Shown here: positions 41,778-52,334 of the stretch, one piece after another | How the letters are laid out: every line of letters starts with the position of its first letter | Position numbering within the stretch: the stretch's first letter is position 1 | Source: Synergistaceae bacterium | Lineage (GTDB): Bacteria; Synergistota; Synergistia; Synergistales; Aminobacteriaceae | Assembly: GCA_012521675.1 (NCBI GenBank) | Contig: JAAYLU010000065.1 | Location: 34,521 to 98,520 of the forward strand | Direction: 5' to 3' | Length of the DNA stretch: 64,000 nucleotides | Notes under the pieces: generated by a model | What the model was told of the DNA's origin: nothing | What the model saw: the letters and a program-made list of their open reading frames with translations, nothing else | Database searches by the model: none | Program-made: the position numbers and the translations under genes

Positions 41778-42686
41778 ATGCAGGAAGTTAAAAAAGTGAT
41801 CACCGAGGTGGGAACCAACGAGTGGCAGGTTGTGGTCTTCTTTCTGGGGGATCAGACGTTCGCTATCAACGTGGATAAAACGCGCGAGATTCTTCGCTGG
41901 CCGGGCTGCCGAACAATCCCCGAGTCTCATCCGTCAATGATCGGCATAACCTCCGTAAGGGGAGAGGTGCTACCCCTGCTGGACCTGAGGCTGCACCTCG
42001 GGATCGAGCCGAAGTCAGAGCTCGAGTCCAGCAACGTGGTGATAGCCGAGTTCAACGAGATAAAGCTCGGGTTCGTGGTGGACGCCGTGGAGAGGATCTA
42101 CCGGATCAACTCCGAGGAGCTGGACTCGACCCTGACCGGCACCTTCTTAGGAGAGCACGTGCTCTACGTCATCAAGCGCGACGAACGCAACGTCCTGTTG
42201 CTGGATTACGAGGCCATAGTTCAGATGGTCAACCCGGTTCTGTCGCAGCGCTACCAGATCGACGTCGAGAAGACCATGGAGATGACCGCTCACCTGGGCG
42301 ACCTGAACAGATTCAGGATACTGGTCGCCGAGGACTCGCCCCTGATTCGCAAGCAGATATCCGACGTGCTGGAGCAGGGCGGCTTCCACAACCTGGTGCT
42401 CACCGGCGACGGCAAAGAGGCCTGGGATCAGTTGAACACCCCGGGGGAGCACTTCGACCTGCTGATAACCGACGTGGAGATGCCGATGATGGACGGGCTC
42501 GCCCTCACCAGGCGCGTCAAGGAGCACCCGGACCTGAAAAAGGTCCCGATAGTGGTGTTCTCGTCGATCATGGCGCAGGACATCAAGGTGAAGGCCGCGA
42601 GCGTCGGCGCCGAGGCCCAGATCACAAAGCCGGAAATACCGGATATGCTGGAGCACATCATCCGACTTCTGCCGGCCGGCAAATAA
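41778..42686 (+). CDS. cheV: Chemotaxis protein CheV (CheW-REC fusion)
   Basis: 302 aa. CheW domain (residues 15-160: VVVFFLGDQTFAINVDKTREIL; GITSVRGEVLPLLDLRLHLG; LGFVVDAVERIYRI) joined to a receiver domain (residues 175-300: ILVAEDSPLIRKQI; LLITDVEMPMMDGLAL with the phospho-Asp; PIVVFSS; TKPEIPD, with the conserved Lys). It couples chemoreceptors to CheA with phosphorylation-dependent adaptation. The start is ATG 41778 with GGAGGGAG. No other chemotaxis gene is nearby. Confidence 0.94.
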   Translation: MQEVKKVITEVGTNEWQVVVFFLGDQTFAINVDKTREILRWPGCRTIPESHPSMIGITSVRGEVLPLLDLRLHLGIEPKSELESSNVVIAEFNEIKLGFVVDAVERIYRINSEELDSTLTGTFLGEHVLYVIKRDERNVLLLDYEAIVQMVNPVLSQRYQIDVEKTMEMTAHLGDLNRFRILVAEDSPLIRKQISDVLEQGGFHNLVLTGDGKEAWDQLNTPGEHFDLLITDVEMPMMDGLALTRRVKEHPDLKKVPIVVFSSIMAQDIKVKAASVGAEAQITKPEIPDMLEHIIRLLPAGK

Positions 42687-42702
42687 CCCGGGACAATCCC
42701 GA

Positions 42703-43371
42703 ATGCCTCCTCTTCCGTACTGGGACTCCAACGTCGACATGGAGGTGGCGTCGTGGTTCCCTCTGAGGATGGACTATGAACCTGTGTCCATCAACGCGCA
42801 CCACAGCGTGTTGCTGAGCAGGATCGCGGCTCTGTCTCTGAGGATGAACAGCGAGTTTTTCTGCCTCACAAGCCTCAGGAGCGGTTACATCGGCACGCTT
42901 CTGCGCGACAGCATGATAGTGCCGGGTCGTCCCGTCCGCATCGGCTTGGGCTTTGCGATGCTCTTCGGGTACTCGGCTCCGATGGAGGAGCTGGTCTCGT
43001 CCATGCTCGACGAAGAGCAGGACATCGAGGCCGGGGTGTCTCTCTGCTGCCTGTGGGACAGGGACATAATGATCGAGAGCATAAAGACCATCGTGCTCGT
43101 CAGCGGGAATCCGCTGTTCGACGAGGATACGTTTCTGGACAGGCTGGGCTCGGCCCTGGAGGCGAAGGCATCGACTCAGGCCAGCCTGCCTTTCTTCGCA
43201 GAGAAGTTCGGGTACAGGCGCTTCTTCATCCCGTACGAAACGGATGATCTGACGCATCTGGAGATCAGCCGCCTTCTGTTCGAGATGGAGTTCGAGGAGA
43301 CCAGGAAATGGGTCGGACCATCTCCGGAGGTGCCTTTCCCGCCGTTTTTCGGCATAGAACTGCATTTCTAG
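42703..43371 (+). CDS. Hypothetical protein between cheV and rpoD
   Basis: 222 aa, not recognised. No signal peptide, membrane segment or cysteine motif. Residues 30-150 mix strands and helices (INAHHSVLLSRIAALSLRMN; LVSSMLDEEQDIEAGVSLCCLW), and the C-terminus is aromatic-rich (FPPFFGIELHF). It starts 16 bases after the cheV stop with only a weak GGGA ribosome site, so it may be cotranscribed with cheV. Confidence 0.7.
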   Translation: MPPLPYWDSNVDMEVASWFPLRMDYEPVSINAHHSVLLSRIAALSLRMNSEFFCLTSLRSGYIGTLLRDSMIVPGRPVRIGLGFAMLFGYSAPMEELVSSMLDEEQDIEAGVSLCCLWDRDIMIESIKTIVLVSGNPLFDEDTFLDRLGSALEAKASTQASLPFFAEKFGYRRFFIPYETDDLTHLEISRLLFEMEFEETRKWVGPSPEVPFPPFFGIELHF

Positions 43372-43497
43372 TGGTACAATATCATTCCGGCAAAAGAGAA
43401 TATGGTTTTCCGGACGAGCCCGGGCCCATTCGCGAGAAAAAATCGCGAGAGTACATGGGTACGTCCATGTTGCATTGAAGAGGGGACTGGTTGTTCT

Positions 43498-44721
<1,224 letters not shown>

Positions 44722-44737
44722 GGATTCGGAGGACCAG

Positions 44738-44769
44738 ACCGGGCGCCGACTACGGGGCCCGGTTTTTTT
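44738..44769 (+). terminator. Intrinsic terminator of rpoD
   Basis: ACCGGGC and GCCCGGT arms with a GC-rich loop, then seven T. Confidence 0.9.
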
Positions 44770-44837
44770 CAAGCCCTCCCTTTGCTGGTATAATAATCCG
44801 GTTCGCAGAGCGCCGTACACGGAAGGGGGTCCCCGCG

Positions 44838-46007
44838 ATGAGGCTTCTGCACTTGGTCTTGGGCCTGTCCCCGATCATCATTTCGTTGTATATGTATTTT
44901 AAGCTCAGGGCCGCCGTGGGGCCGGGGCTTTTATGGACCCTCTCGTACTTTCTGCTGGCGGCCTTTCTGATATGGGGATCAAGCTTTCTGTGGACGGCGG
45001 ACCTCGAGGCCATCCCCCGTGCAAGAAGAGTCCTGTCTTACGTCGTCTACATGGGAATAGCCTTCTTCTTCCTCATGTTCACGGCCTTTCTGGCGCTTGA
45101 CCTGGTACGGTTGGCCGTCTTCGTCCTCGACCTGATTCTTTCCACCCGTTTTGCGGTCATCCTCCCGTCACCTCGCACAAGGGCCGTGCTGGCCACTCTC
45201 TTCGCCCTGGCCGCCTGCAGCTACGGCTGGATGGAGGCGCTTTCAGTGCGTCCCGTCTACGTCACCATAGGCACGGACAAGCTCGTTCGCGGAGTCGATC
45301 GCCTGAGGATTGCCCATATCACGGATGTTCACCTGGGATGCATCGTCCAGGAGGAGCGGCTTGAGCGCATTCTGAGAGTGGTGAGGGATGCGGCGCCGGA
45401 CATGCTCGTCTGCACCGGGGACCTGGTGGATGGAAACATGGAGCGGCGGGAGGCGGAGATATCCCTGTTCAGGGAGATGGACCTTCCGTTCGGGATGCTG
45501 GCGGTAACCGGAAACCACGAGTACCACGCCGGGGTCGACCAGGCAGTCGACTTCATGAGGAGGGCCGGCATGAGGGTGCTCAGGAACGAGGCGGTGCTTG
45601 CCGGTGGAATAGTCGTCGCCGGTGTGGACGACTCATCCGCCGTGCGCTACGGGGAGAGGCCGGAGCCGGAGGCGAGCGTGCTGCGTCCTCTGCCGTCGAA
45701 CCGCTTCGTACTGCTGCTCAAGCATCAGCCAGTAGTGGACCGGGATTCGCAGGGTCTGTTCGACCTGCAACTCTCTGGGCATACCCACAGGGGGCAGATC
45801 TGGCCGTTCTACTGGGCGACCCGAGCCGCCTACGACTACCGTCCCGGCCTGCGGGCCCTGTCCGAGCCGCACGGAGGCGAGGCTCACGCGTCCGGCGAGG
45901 CGAGGGAGGGGCTGGTCATAGTAAGCAACGGTGCCGGTACCTGGGGGCCGCCGATACGCTTCCTGGCGCCGCCCGAGGTGGTGATAGTCGACCTGGTCAG
46001 GAGATAG
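44838..46007 (+). CDS. Membrane-anchored metallophosphoesterase (YaeI-like)
   Basis: 389 aa. Four hydrophobic segments in residues 5-135, then a calcineurin-like phosphoesterase domain: ITDVHLG near 160, CTGDLVDGN near 195, VTGNHEYHAG near 222, KHQPV near 298, and LSGHTHRGQIWP near 313 give the two-metal site. A TATAAT lies 45 bases upstream of ATG 44838. The substrate is uncertain; relatives act on lipid-linked pyrophosphates. It overlaps the convergent racemase gene by 11 bp. Confidence 0.9.
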   Translation: MRLLHLVLGLSPIIISLYMYFKLRAAVGPGLLWTLSYFLLAAFLIWGSSFLWTADLEAIPRARRVLSYVVYMGIAFFFLMFTAFLALDLVRLAVFVLDLILSTRFAVILPSPRTRAVLATLFALAACSYGWMEALSVRPVYVTIGTDKLVRGVDRLRIAHITDVHLGCIVQEERLERILRVVRDAAPDMLVCTGDLVDGNMERREAEISLFREMDLPFGMLAVTGNHEYHAGVDQAVDFMRRAGMRVLRNEAVLAGGIVVAGVDDSSAVRYGERPEPEASVLRPLPSNRFVLLLKHQPVVDRDSQGLFDLQLSGHTHRGQIWPFYWATRAAYDYRPGLRALSEPHGGEAHASGEAREGLVIVSNGAGTWGPPIRFLAPPEVVIVDLVRR

Positions 46008-46716
46008 AGCCCTGGTCGTAGACGGAGCGAAGGCACGCGTCGCACAGGGCCTTGAGGCTGGACACGGCCCTCTCGGCCGGGAGACCGGACGCTTCGTACG
46101 CCAGCGGAAGCTCCGTGCAAGCCACGCACACGGGGATGTCCCGCTCGTTCCAGAGCCTTTCCACGACTTCTTTCAGAATGACCCCCGCGTCCCCGGTCCT
46201 GCCTTCCTTGACCAGTTGGATGCACCTCTGCACCGCGAGCTGATCCTCCTTCGGAGGGGCGAGCAGGGAGTACCCGCTCCTCTCGGCCTCCGACTGGAAC
46301 AGGCCGCTCTGCATGGTTCCCAGGGTGGACAGGAGCCATGAGCCCCGCGGCCCTATCTCGCCGGCCTCTCTCACCGTCTCCTCCACTATGTGCACCAGCG
46401 GCACCGGAAGTTCGTCGCGAAACCGGTCGATGAAGTAATGAGCCGTGTTGCAGGGGACGGCCAGCAGGTCGGCTCCCCAGTCGGCCAGGGCCATAAGGCC
46501 CCTCCTAAGTCGATCGGTCGGGTCCTCCCCCTCGCCGAGGATCGCGCTGCTCCTGTCCGGGATCTGCGGGTCCGAGAGGACGTAGACTATGCCGTGCTCC
46601 TGGTCGCGCGCAGCAGGGGCCCTCTCCGCCAAAAGCCGCAGGAACTCCGCCGTCGCGGCGGGTCCCATGCCTCCGAGCACTCCCAGCACCTTTTCGGGCC
46701 TGCGCAGAGCCTGCAA
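45997..46716 (-). CDS. Aspartate/glutamate racemase family protein
   Basis: 239 aa. VLGVLGGMGPAATAEFL at the N-terminus, VPCNTAHYF near residue 85 and VACTELPLAY near 197 give the two catalytic cysteines of PLP-independent amino-acid racemases; STLGTMQSGLFQ is also conserved. The start is TTG 46716, eight bases after GGGAGG. It probably racemises aspartate, though glutamate or another acid is possible. It is 13 bases after the SH3 protein gene and so likely cotranscribed. Confidence 0.88.
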   Translation of the reverse strand: MQALRRPEKVLGVLGGMGPAATAEFLRLLAERAPAARDQEHGIVYVLSDPQIPDRSSAILGEGEDPTDRLRRGLMALADWGADLLAVPCNTAHYFIDRFRDELPVPLVHIVEETVREAGEIGPRGSWLLSTLGTMQSGLFQSEAERSGYSLLAPPKEDQLAVQRCIQLVKEGRTGDAGVILKEVVERLWNERDIPVCVACTELPLAYEASGLPAERAVSSLKALCDACLRSVYDQGSIS

Positions 46717-46729
46717 ATTTCACACCTCC

Positions 46730-47782
46730 CTATTCGGGGGATATATACCTGGACGAGATATAGCCCGCCGGAGCGACGAGCCTGCCCTCCCCGGAGAAGA
46801 CCAGGCGGGACGTGAAGCTCTCCGCCGCCGAGTTGTGCAGGGTGAACAAGTAGTCCTCTTCGCGACGCACCAGGGATCCGGCAGAGTAGAGGTCCGGGTG
46901 GAAGTCGCCTCCGTCGTCCACGTGCCAGGTAGATCCCTCGTCCCACTCGGCGGGAAAGTCCAGGCGGAGCACTCCCTCCGGGGTCGCAAGGGCGACGACC
47001 CCTAGCGCATCCCGTCCCTTCGGCCTGAACTCCATCGCGTATATGGAGAGTCCACCGGCGTTTGCGATGCGCACTATCGATTTGAGCTTGCGGTCGTAGA
47101 GGCGCTCGAAAGTCTTTTTCACGTCGTCCCCGACCTTGCGGCTCTTCAGCCTGGTCAGAGGGATGACCTCCGCCCCTTTCATGTACGATTCGTCCACGAG
47201 GAGCACGTCGTCGCCGACGATGTCGTCCAAGGGCTCGGAGATAGGGTCGTCCTCCACTCGGAAGACGAGGCCGCCGATTCTCTCGAACTGCATCGCGGTC
47301 TCCCTGTGGTTCCATTCGGGGCTTTGCTCCCTCATGCCCTCGCACGCGATCGGATGGACGCCGTTCATCACGCAGGTGGAGTAGCGAGGCAAGGCCTCCT
47401 CGATCAGGCGGCTCCTCTCGCCGCAGTGCAGCAGGATCACTCTCTCTCCCTCCGGTTCCGCCAGGGCGAACCTCGGTGGCAGGACTCCCCTCGCAAGGTA
47501 CTTGCCGAACACCCACCCCTCCGTTCCGCCCGTCGTGGAGACACGGAACCAGGCGTGACTCTCGCCCGGTTTCAGATCGGACTCCTCCAGTATCTCGACG
47601 AGCTCTCCCCCCTCGAATCGCATCTCCACGGACGACGAGGTGGATGGGCCGGTGCGCATGTTGACCCTGGTCGCGTCCACGTAGCCAAAAAAGGCCTCGC
47701 CTCCTGCGGCCCTCGCGCAGAACAGCACTAACAGGGCCAGGAGGACGCACGGTGTCCTTGAATATCTTGCGGTGATTCTCAT
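46730..47782 (-). CDS. Secreted SH3-domain protein
   Basis: 350 aa. Signal peptide (residues 1-27, ending RAAGG), then a bacterial SH3 domain (ATRVNMRTGPSTSSSVEMRF ... AWFRVSTTGGTEGWVFGKYL, residues 34-97). The remaining 250 residues are not recognised. I chose ATG 47782 with GGAGAAAGGGG upstream; the open frame continues far upstream over the divergent gene. Probable cell-envelope protein. Confidence 0.8.
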   Translation of the reverse strand: MRITARYSRTPCVLLALLVLFCARAAGGEAFFGYVDATRVNMRTGPSTSSSVEMRFEGGELVEILEESDLKPGESHAWFRVSTTGGTEGWVFGKYLARGVLPPRFALAEPEGERVILLHCGERSRLIEEALPRYSTCVMNGVHPIACEGMREQSPEWNHRETAMQFERIGGLVFRVEDDPISEPLDDIVGDDVLLVDESYMKGAEVIPLTRLKSRKVGDDVKKTFERLYDRKLKSIVRIANAGGLSIYAMEFRPKGRDALGVVALATPEGVLRLDFPAEWDEGSTWHVDDGGDFHPDLYSAGSLVRREEDYLFTLHNSAAESFTSRLVFSGEGRLVAPAGYISSRYISPE

Positions 47783-47890
47783 GCTGTCTATCCCCTTTCT
47801 CCTGCCGTTAGTGTACAATACGGCTCGGCGGATGTCCATGCGGGGGCGGTTTCCCCGCGTCGAACGATAATTTGAGATGGAGGACGAATG

Positions 47891-48406
47891 ATGAAAGCTC
47901 TTTTGGTGATAGACATGCTCAAGGATTTCATAGACAAGGACGGCCTCCTGACCACCGGGGAGGCCGGTCGCGGCATAGTGGATTTCATTAAACAGAGGAC
48001 GGACGAGTTCAGGGAGAGCGGATATCCCGTGATCTACATCTGCGACAACCACGAAGAGGACGACAAGGAGTTCGACATGTTTCCCCCACACTGTGTCGCA
48101 GGCACAGGAGGTTGCGAGATAATCCCCGAGCTGGAGGTTCGCAAGGGGGACAAGGTCATAAAGAAGAGGCGGTACAGCGCGTTCTTCGGCACAGACCTGG
48201 ATCTCCATCTGAGGGAGAAGAAGGTCGACGAACTGTTCCTGGCGGGCGTCTGCACGAACATCTGCGTGCTCTACACCGCCGCCGACGCGCGAAACCTGGG
48301 CTACAAGGTGAACATATTCGAGCGGGGCGTCGCCTCGTTCGACCCGGAGGCACACTCGTTCGCCCTCAAGGAGGCCAAGAACACTCTGGGCTGCGCCATA
48401 ATTTAG
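47891..48406 (+). CDS. Isochorismatase-family cysteine hydrolase
   Basis: 171 aa. LLVIDMLKDF near residue 5 (catalytic Asp), then KKRRYSAFFGTDLD near 96 (catalytic Lys) and LAGVCTNICVLYTAADARNLGY near 119 with the nucleophile Cys. Nicotinamidase, ureidohydrolase or another amidase is possible; the metal-site DNHEEDDKEF is only partly nicotinamidase-like. Two consecutive ATG codons exist; the second is seven bases from GGAGG. Divergent from the SH3 gene. Confidence 0.88.
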   Translation: MKALLVIDMLKDFIDKDGLLTTGEAGRGIVDFIKQRTDEFRESGYPVIYICDNHEEDDKEFDMFPPHCVAGTGGCEIIPELEVRKGDKVIKKRRYSAFFGTDLDLHLREKKVDELFLAGVCTNICVLYTAADARNLGYKVNIFERGVASFDPEAHSFALKEAKNTLGCAII

Positions 48407-48419
48407 CCCTGCCCACCGG

Positions 48420-49466
48420 TCAGTCGTCGAAGCGGAAGCGGTCCTCCCTGAAGAGGGCCGCGCAGGCCTTGACGACCTCGGGGTCGTACTTGACGCCGAT
48501 GTTCCTCTCAATCTCGTCCAGGGCAACGTCTATCCCGAGCGCAGGGCGGTACGGCCTGTAGGAGGAGATCGCCTCCACTACGTCGGCAACCGCCAGTATC
48601 CTCGCTTCCAGCATTATGGCGTCCCCGGTCAGCCCGTTGGGATAACCGGTGCCGTCGAGGCGCTCGTGGTGCTGAGCGATGATGCTGGCCACGGGCCAGG
48701 GAAAATCTATGGGAGAGACTATGCCCTTTCCCACCGCTGGGTGTTCCTTGATCAGAGAGAACTCGAGGCTAGTGATCTTGCCGGGTTTGCTCAGGATCTC
48801 CGAGGGGATTTTTATCTTGCCTATGTCGTGAATCCGCGCAGCGGTGTGAATGCCCATAGTCTGCTCCTCGGGCAGCCGCATCTCCTCGCATATCCTGAGC
48901 GTCAGGGCTGCGCACCGAATCTGGTGCCCGGCCGTGTAGGGGTCCTTAGTCTCCACGGTGTTCGCCAGCACTGAGATGGTCTGGTCCAGGGTGACCGCCA
49001 AACGGTCGGCGCTCTCCTTGAGCTCCTTTGTCCGAAGGGCCACCAGCTCCTCCAGCTCGCCCATCCTCACCTTGCGCTTCGTGTCGGATGCCCTCGCGCG
49101 CAGCATGGCCCTGATCTGGGCCGCCAGCTCGGCCTCCTCGATGGGCTTGGACAAGAAGGCGTCGGCCCCCGCCTTGAGACCGAGAGTCCTGTTCTCCGCC
49201 GTGTTCTCCACCGCGGTCAGCAGTATGACCGGTATCGACGCCGTGGACGGGTCGGACTTCAGTCGCCTGGTCGCCTCGAATCCGTCCATGCCCGGCATCA
49301 GGATGTCCATCAGGATGGTGTCCGGGTTGATCTCTCTCGCTATCCTGATGCCCTCCTCTCCCGAGTGCGCCTCCAGAAAGACGCAGTCAGGAAAGAGCAT
49401 CCTGAGCATGGCCCTCAGGACCACCAAGTTGTCGTGCCTGTCGTCTACGGCGAGTATCTTGCTCAT
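48420..49466 (-). CDS. Response regulator with HD-GYP output (cyclic-di-GMP phosphodiesterase-like)
   Basis: 348 aa. Receiver domain (ILAVDDRHDN; DTILMDILMPGMDGFEATRR with the phospho-Asp; PVILLTA), a linker helix, then HD-GYP (AARIHDIGKIKIPSEIL near 215; KEHPAVGKGI near 243; AQHHERLDGTGYPNGL near 268; LAVADVVEAISSYRPYRP). All catalytic His/Asp are kept. Its ATG overlaps the stop of the hybrid kinase (ATGA), so the kinase is its likely partner. Confidence 0.93.
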   Translation of the reverse strand: MSKILAVDDRHDNLVVLRAMLRMLFPDCVFLEAHSGEEGIRIAREINPDTILMDILMPGMDGFEATRRLKSDPSTASIPVILLTAVENTAENRTLGLKAGADAFLSKPIEEAELAAQIRAMLRARASDTKRKVRMGELEELVALRTKELKESADRLAVTLDQTISVLANTVETKDPYTAGHQIRCAALTLRICEEMRLPEEQTMGIHTAARIHDIGKIKIPSEILSKPGKITSLEFSLIKEHPAVGKGIVSPIDFPWPVASIIAQHHERLDGTGYPNGLTGDAIMLEARILAVADVVEAISSYRPYRPALGIDVALDEIERNIGVKYDPEVVKACAALFREDRFRFDD

Positions 49467-52108
49467 GTCCCGATTACCTCCCCGCGGCCGCGGCCTTCGG
49501 AGATCATCATGCGAACCTTGGTGATAAGCTCCTCCGGGCCGACCTCTCCCCTCAGTGCCAGGAATCGCACCCCGTATTCCCGCAGAGCCCCGGTGTCGCC
49601 CGGCTTGAGCACCCTGCTGGTGAGCAGGAGGATGGGAACTCCACAGTCTTTCCGCCGAAGCTCGTTCAGGAAGGACATTCCGTCCATATCCTGTGCGAAC
49701 AGGTCAACTATCAATCCGTCGGGCGTCTCCTCGGCCATGGCGCGGAGAGATTGATCAACCCCATGGAAGACGGACACCCTGATGCCGTTATGCTCCAGCG
49801 TGCTGCGAAGTTGCATCGCCTCGACCGGGTTGTCGTCGATCACATGAATATGCGGGGCGGTCTCCGGCCGGGCTCGGCGCCTCGGGCCTTCGACGTATGC
49901 CTCCGAGGGGATTCTGTCCTCTGCACCCGGCCTCTCGTTGATCAGGAGGGTGAAGGCGGTCCCCTCGTTCACCACGCTTTTGACGGACATGTCTATGTCA
50001 AGTATCTCCGAGAGCTTCTTCGCTATGGCCAGCCCCAGCCCCGTGCCCTCGAACTTCCGGGCCGCCGAGCCGTCGCTCTGGCGGAACTCGTCGAATATGA
50101 AGGGAAGTTCGCTCTCCTCTATTCCGATTCCCGTGTCCTCGATGACGACCCTCACGGAGGATCCCTCGGCCGAGGCGCTCAGGCGCACGCCTCCCTCGTC
50201 CGTGAACTTCATCGCGTTCCCTACGATGTTGAGGATCAGGCGTCTGAGCTTCTCCTCGTCCGTGACGACGGGCGGCAGGTTCCGTTCGATGTCGCCCTCG
50301 ATGTAGATGCCCTTTTCCATGGCGAGGGGGCGGACACTCTCCATCGTCTCGGTCAGGAGGTTCTCCACCCGGGTCTTTTTCAGCCGGAGCTCCTCTCGCC
50401 CGGCCTCTATGCGGGAGAGGTCCAGGATCCCGTTTATCAGGGAGAGCAGGTCCTTTCCGTTTCGCTCGATTATCGCCAGGTATTCCTGCTCTTCCTCCGT
50501 GAGCCTGTCCTTGCCCTCGGAGCTTAGCACCCTCGACAGGGCGAGGATGGAGTTGAGCGGGGTCCTCAGCTCATGGCTCATGTTCGACATGAACTCGGAC
50601 TTGAGCTGGCTGACCTTCTCGGAGTTGCTCCTCTGTATGCATAGTTCCACGTTCTGGGCCTCGAGCTCCCTGGCCTGGAACTCAAGCTCCTCGGACTGGG
50701 CGGCTAGCTCCTGGTTGGCCGCCTGCAGATCCTGGACCAGGGTCCTCTCTCGTTCTCCGGCCAGGAGATTGGCTATGACGGCGTTCAGTCCTTTTTTGAT
50801 TATGGAGAGGGCCGTGCCCATCTCCTCCCGATAGGGCTTGAGAGAGGCCATTGTCAGGAAGGCGGCGGGTTTATCGCGCACGGTGATCGGCAGAGTCAGC
50901 ACCTGCGCCGGAAGGATGTCGCCGGCGATGGTCGTGAGAGGAGGGGAGGAGGCGGGGGGGATATCCAGTATGTGCACCTCGTTGTCCAGGATGGGGGTGC
51001 CGAACTGCCCCTCAAGGGCGGATGCGTCAATGGAAGTCGGGGTGCCAGAGGGCAGCCCCGCGGAGGCGAGCAGCAGCATCGTGTCCGGGTCCAGCTCGTC
51101 GCGGATGTAGAAGGCGCCCATGCAGGAGCCTGTCTCCTTTGTGACGAGCTCGAGGAGGTTCCACGCCAGCTCCTCCTTGGTCGCGGAGACGGCGGCCGTG
51201 TTCATGATGGAGGCTATGGCCTCCTGGATCTTGATCCGCGATTTCAGCAGGTCGGCCATGGAGATGAGGGCAGAGGAGAGAACGGCGAACTCGTCGCTGG
51301 TGTTGGTGGGAGAGGCTTGCTCGATGTCGGTTTTGAAGTTCTCCAGCGCCTCGCCAAGCATGTGGGCGGGGCCACCGGAGCCGGCATTCGTGAATGGGTG
51401 TGTTCCCGGACTGTCCGACAGGCTGGCGTAGGCAAAGCTCTTGATAATGTCGGTCATCCTGCGCAGCGGGGCGAAAAATCCGAGTATCGCCGATGCGTTG
51501 ATTATCAAAAAGAAGACAAGAAGAGTAGCGGCGAGCATCGCCATCCTCTGTCTCACGTTGGTCTTGACTGTCTCGGCGCCCGACTTGAAGGAGGAGACGA
51601 GGGCCCTCTGAGTTCCCTCGACGCCGGTGTGTATGCTGTCCATGTACGCGGTGGTGGTGACTATCTCCACGGAGCCTACCATCTTGCCCTCGTGCAGTAC
51701 CGCAGACCTGAAGCCCTTGATCCTGCCGGCGCCGTCGAGCGAGCCCAGCCACGCCTCTCCCGCGACGATAAGGCCGTCTGACCTCTTTATCACGATGGAG
51801 AGGATGTCGGGGAACTGCAGGACTCCGTTGACAAGGGGGGAGAGGGGGGCGTAATCCTCTTCGAGCAGGTGTTCGAGGGACATTTTCGCCAGGAACTCGG
51901 ACATGTTCTGACCAAGCGAATCCGTGAGCTTTGTCAGGTTCATGGCGTCGATCTGAGCGCTGTCCTTGAAGACCTTGTCTATGGATTGCTCCACTGAAAA
52001 GGAGAGCTCCTCAAGTCCAGTGTGCGCCAGAAAGGCCAGGGCAGAGGCGAAGAACAACAGGCTCAGGCCCATGAACAGCACGTTTCTGAGAGTTTCGCTC
52101 CGCAGCAT
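49463..52108 (-). CDS. Hybrid sensor histidine kinase with GAF and receiver domains
   Basis: 881 aa. Membrane helix 1 (residues 10-28), extracytoplasmic sensor (30-190), helix 2 (LAATLLVFFLIINASAIL), a HAMP-like segment, a GAF-like domain (290-450), a coiled coil (ELAAQSEELEFQARELEAQN), HisKA with MSNMSHELRTPLNSIL near 518, HATPase with NAMKFTDEGG, DTGIGI and FEGTGLGLAIAKKL, then a C-terminal receiver (IHVIDDNPVEAMQL; GLIVDLFAQDMDGM). The signal sensed is unknown. Output is probably via the HD-GYP regulator directly downstream. Confidence 0.93.
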   Translation of the reverse strand: MLRSETLRNVLFMGLSLLFFASALAFLAHTGLEELSFSVEQSIDKVFKDSAQIDAMNLTKLTDSLGQNMSEFLAKMSLEHLLEEDYAPLSPLVNGVLQFPDILSIVIKRSDGLIVAGEAWLGSLDGAGRIKGFRSAVLHEGKMVGSVEIVTTTAYMDSIHTGVEGTQRALVSSFKSGAETVKTNVRQRMAMLAATLLVFFLIINASAILGFFAPLRRMTDIIKSFAYASLSDSPGTHPFTNAGSGGPAHMLGEALENFKTDIEQASPTNTSDEFAVLSSALISMADLLKSRIKIQEAIASIMNTAAVSATKEELAWNLLELVTKETGSCMGAFYIRDELDPDTMLLLASAGLPSGTPTSIDASALEGQFGTPILDNEVHILDIPPASSPPLTTIAGDILPAQVLTLPITVRDKPAAFLTMASLKPYREEMGTALSIIKKGLNAVIANLLAGERERTLVQDLQAANQELAAQSEELEFQARELEAQNVELCIQRSNSEKVSQLKSEFMSNMSHELRTPLNSILALSRVLSSEGKDRLTEEEQEYLAIIERNGKDLLSLINGILDLSRIEAGREELRLKKTRVENLLTETMESVRPLAMEKGIYIEGDIERNLPPVVTDEEKLRRLILNIVGNAMKFTDEGGVRLSASAEGSSVRVVIEDTGIGIEESELPFIFDEFRQSDGSAARKFEGTGLGLAIAKKLSEILDIDMSVKSVVNEGTAFTLLINERPGAEDRIPSEAYVEGPRRRARPETAPHIHVIDDNPVEAMQLRSTLEHNGIRVSVFHGVDQSLRAMAEETPDGLIVDLFAQDMDGMSFLNELRRKDCGVPILLLTSRVLKPGDTGALREYGVRFLALRGEVGPEELITKVRMMISEGRGRGEVIGT

Positions 52109-52334
52109 CCGAGACTCTCCTCCTTAACCTATTAAAATTTATAACTACATACAATATGTTACAGCAATGGGAGGGAATATGGAAGGGGCGCAGCCCCGAT
52201 ATACCGTCTCATTGCACGCCGATTCCCCCTCGCCTAATCGCTTGCTGGATCTCTTTGGTATAATCCGTATATGGTGACAACGGTGGAGCCGAGGATAGAG
52301 ACGGGTATTTCTTTAACAGAGGGAGTGATCACTT
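52109..52334. other. Divergent intergenic region, kinase and QueT-like gene
   Basis: AT-rich near the kinase side. A TATAAT at 52259-52264 is the probable -10 of the transporter gene; no convincing -35 is seen. No gene detected. Confidence 0.4.

Noticed and set aside
47783..48526. N-terminal extension of the SH3 protein by 248 codons
   Set aside because: It runs antisense over the isochorismatase gene. The internal ATG is followed by a clear signal peptide and preceded by a ribosome site.
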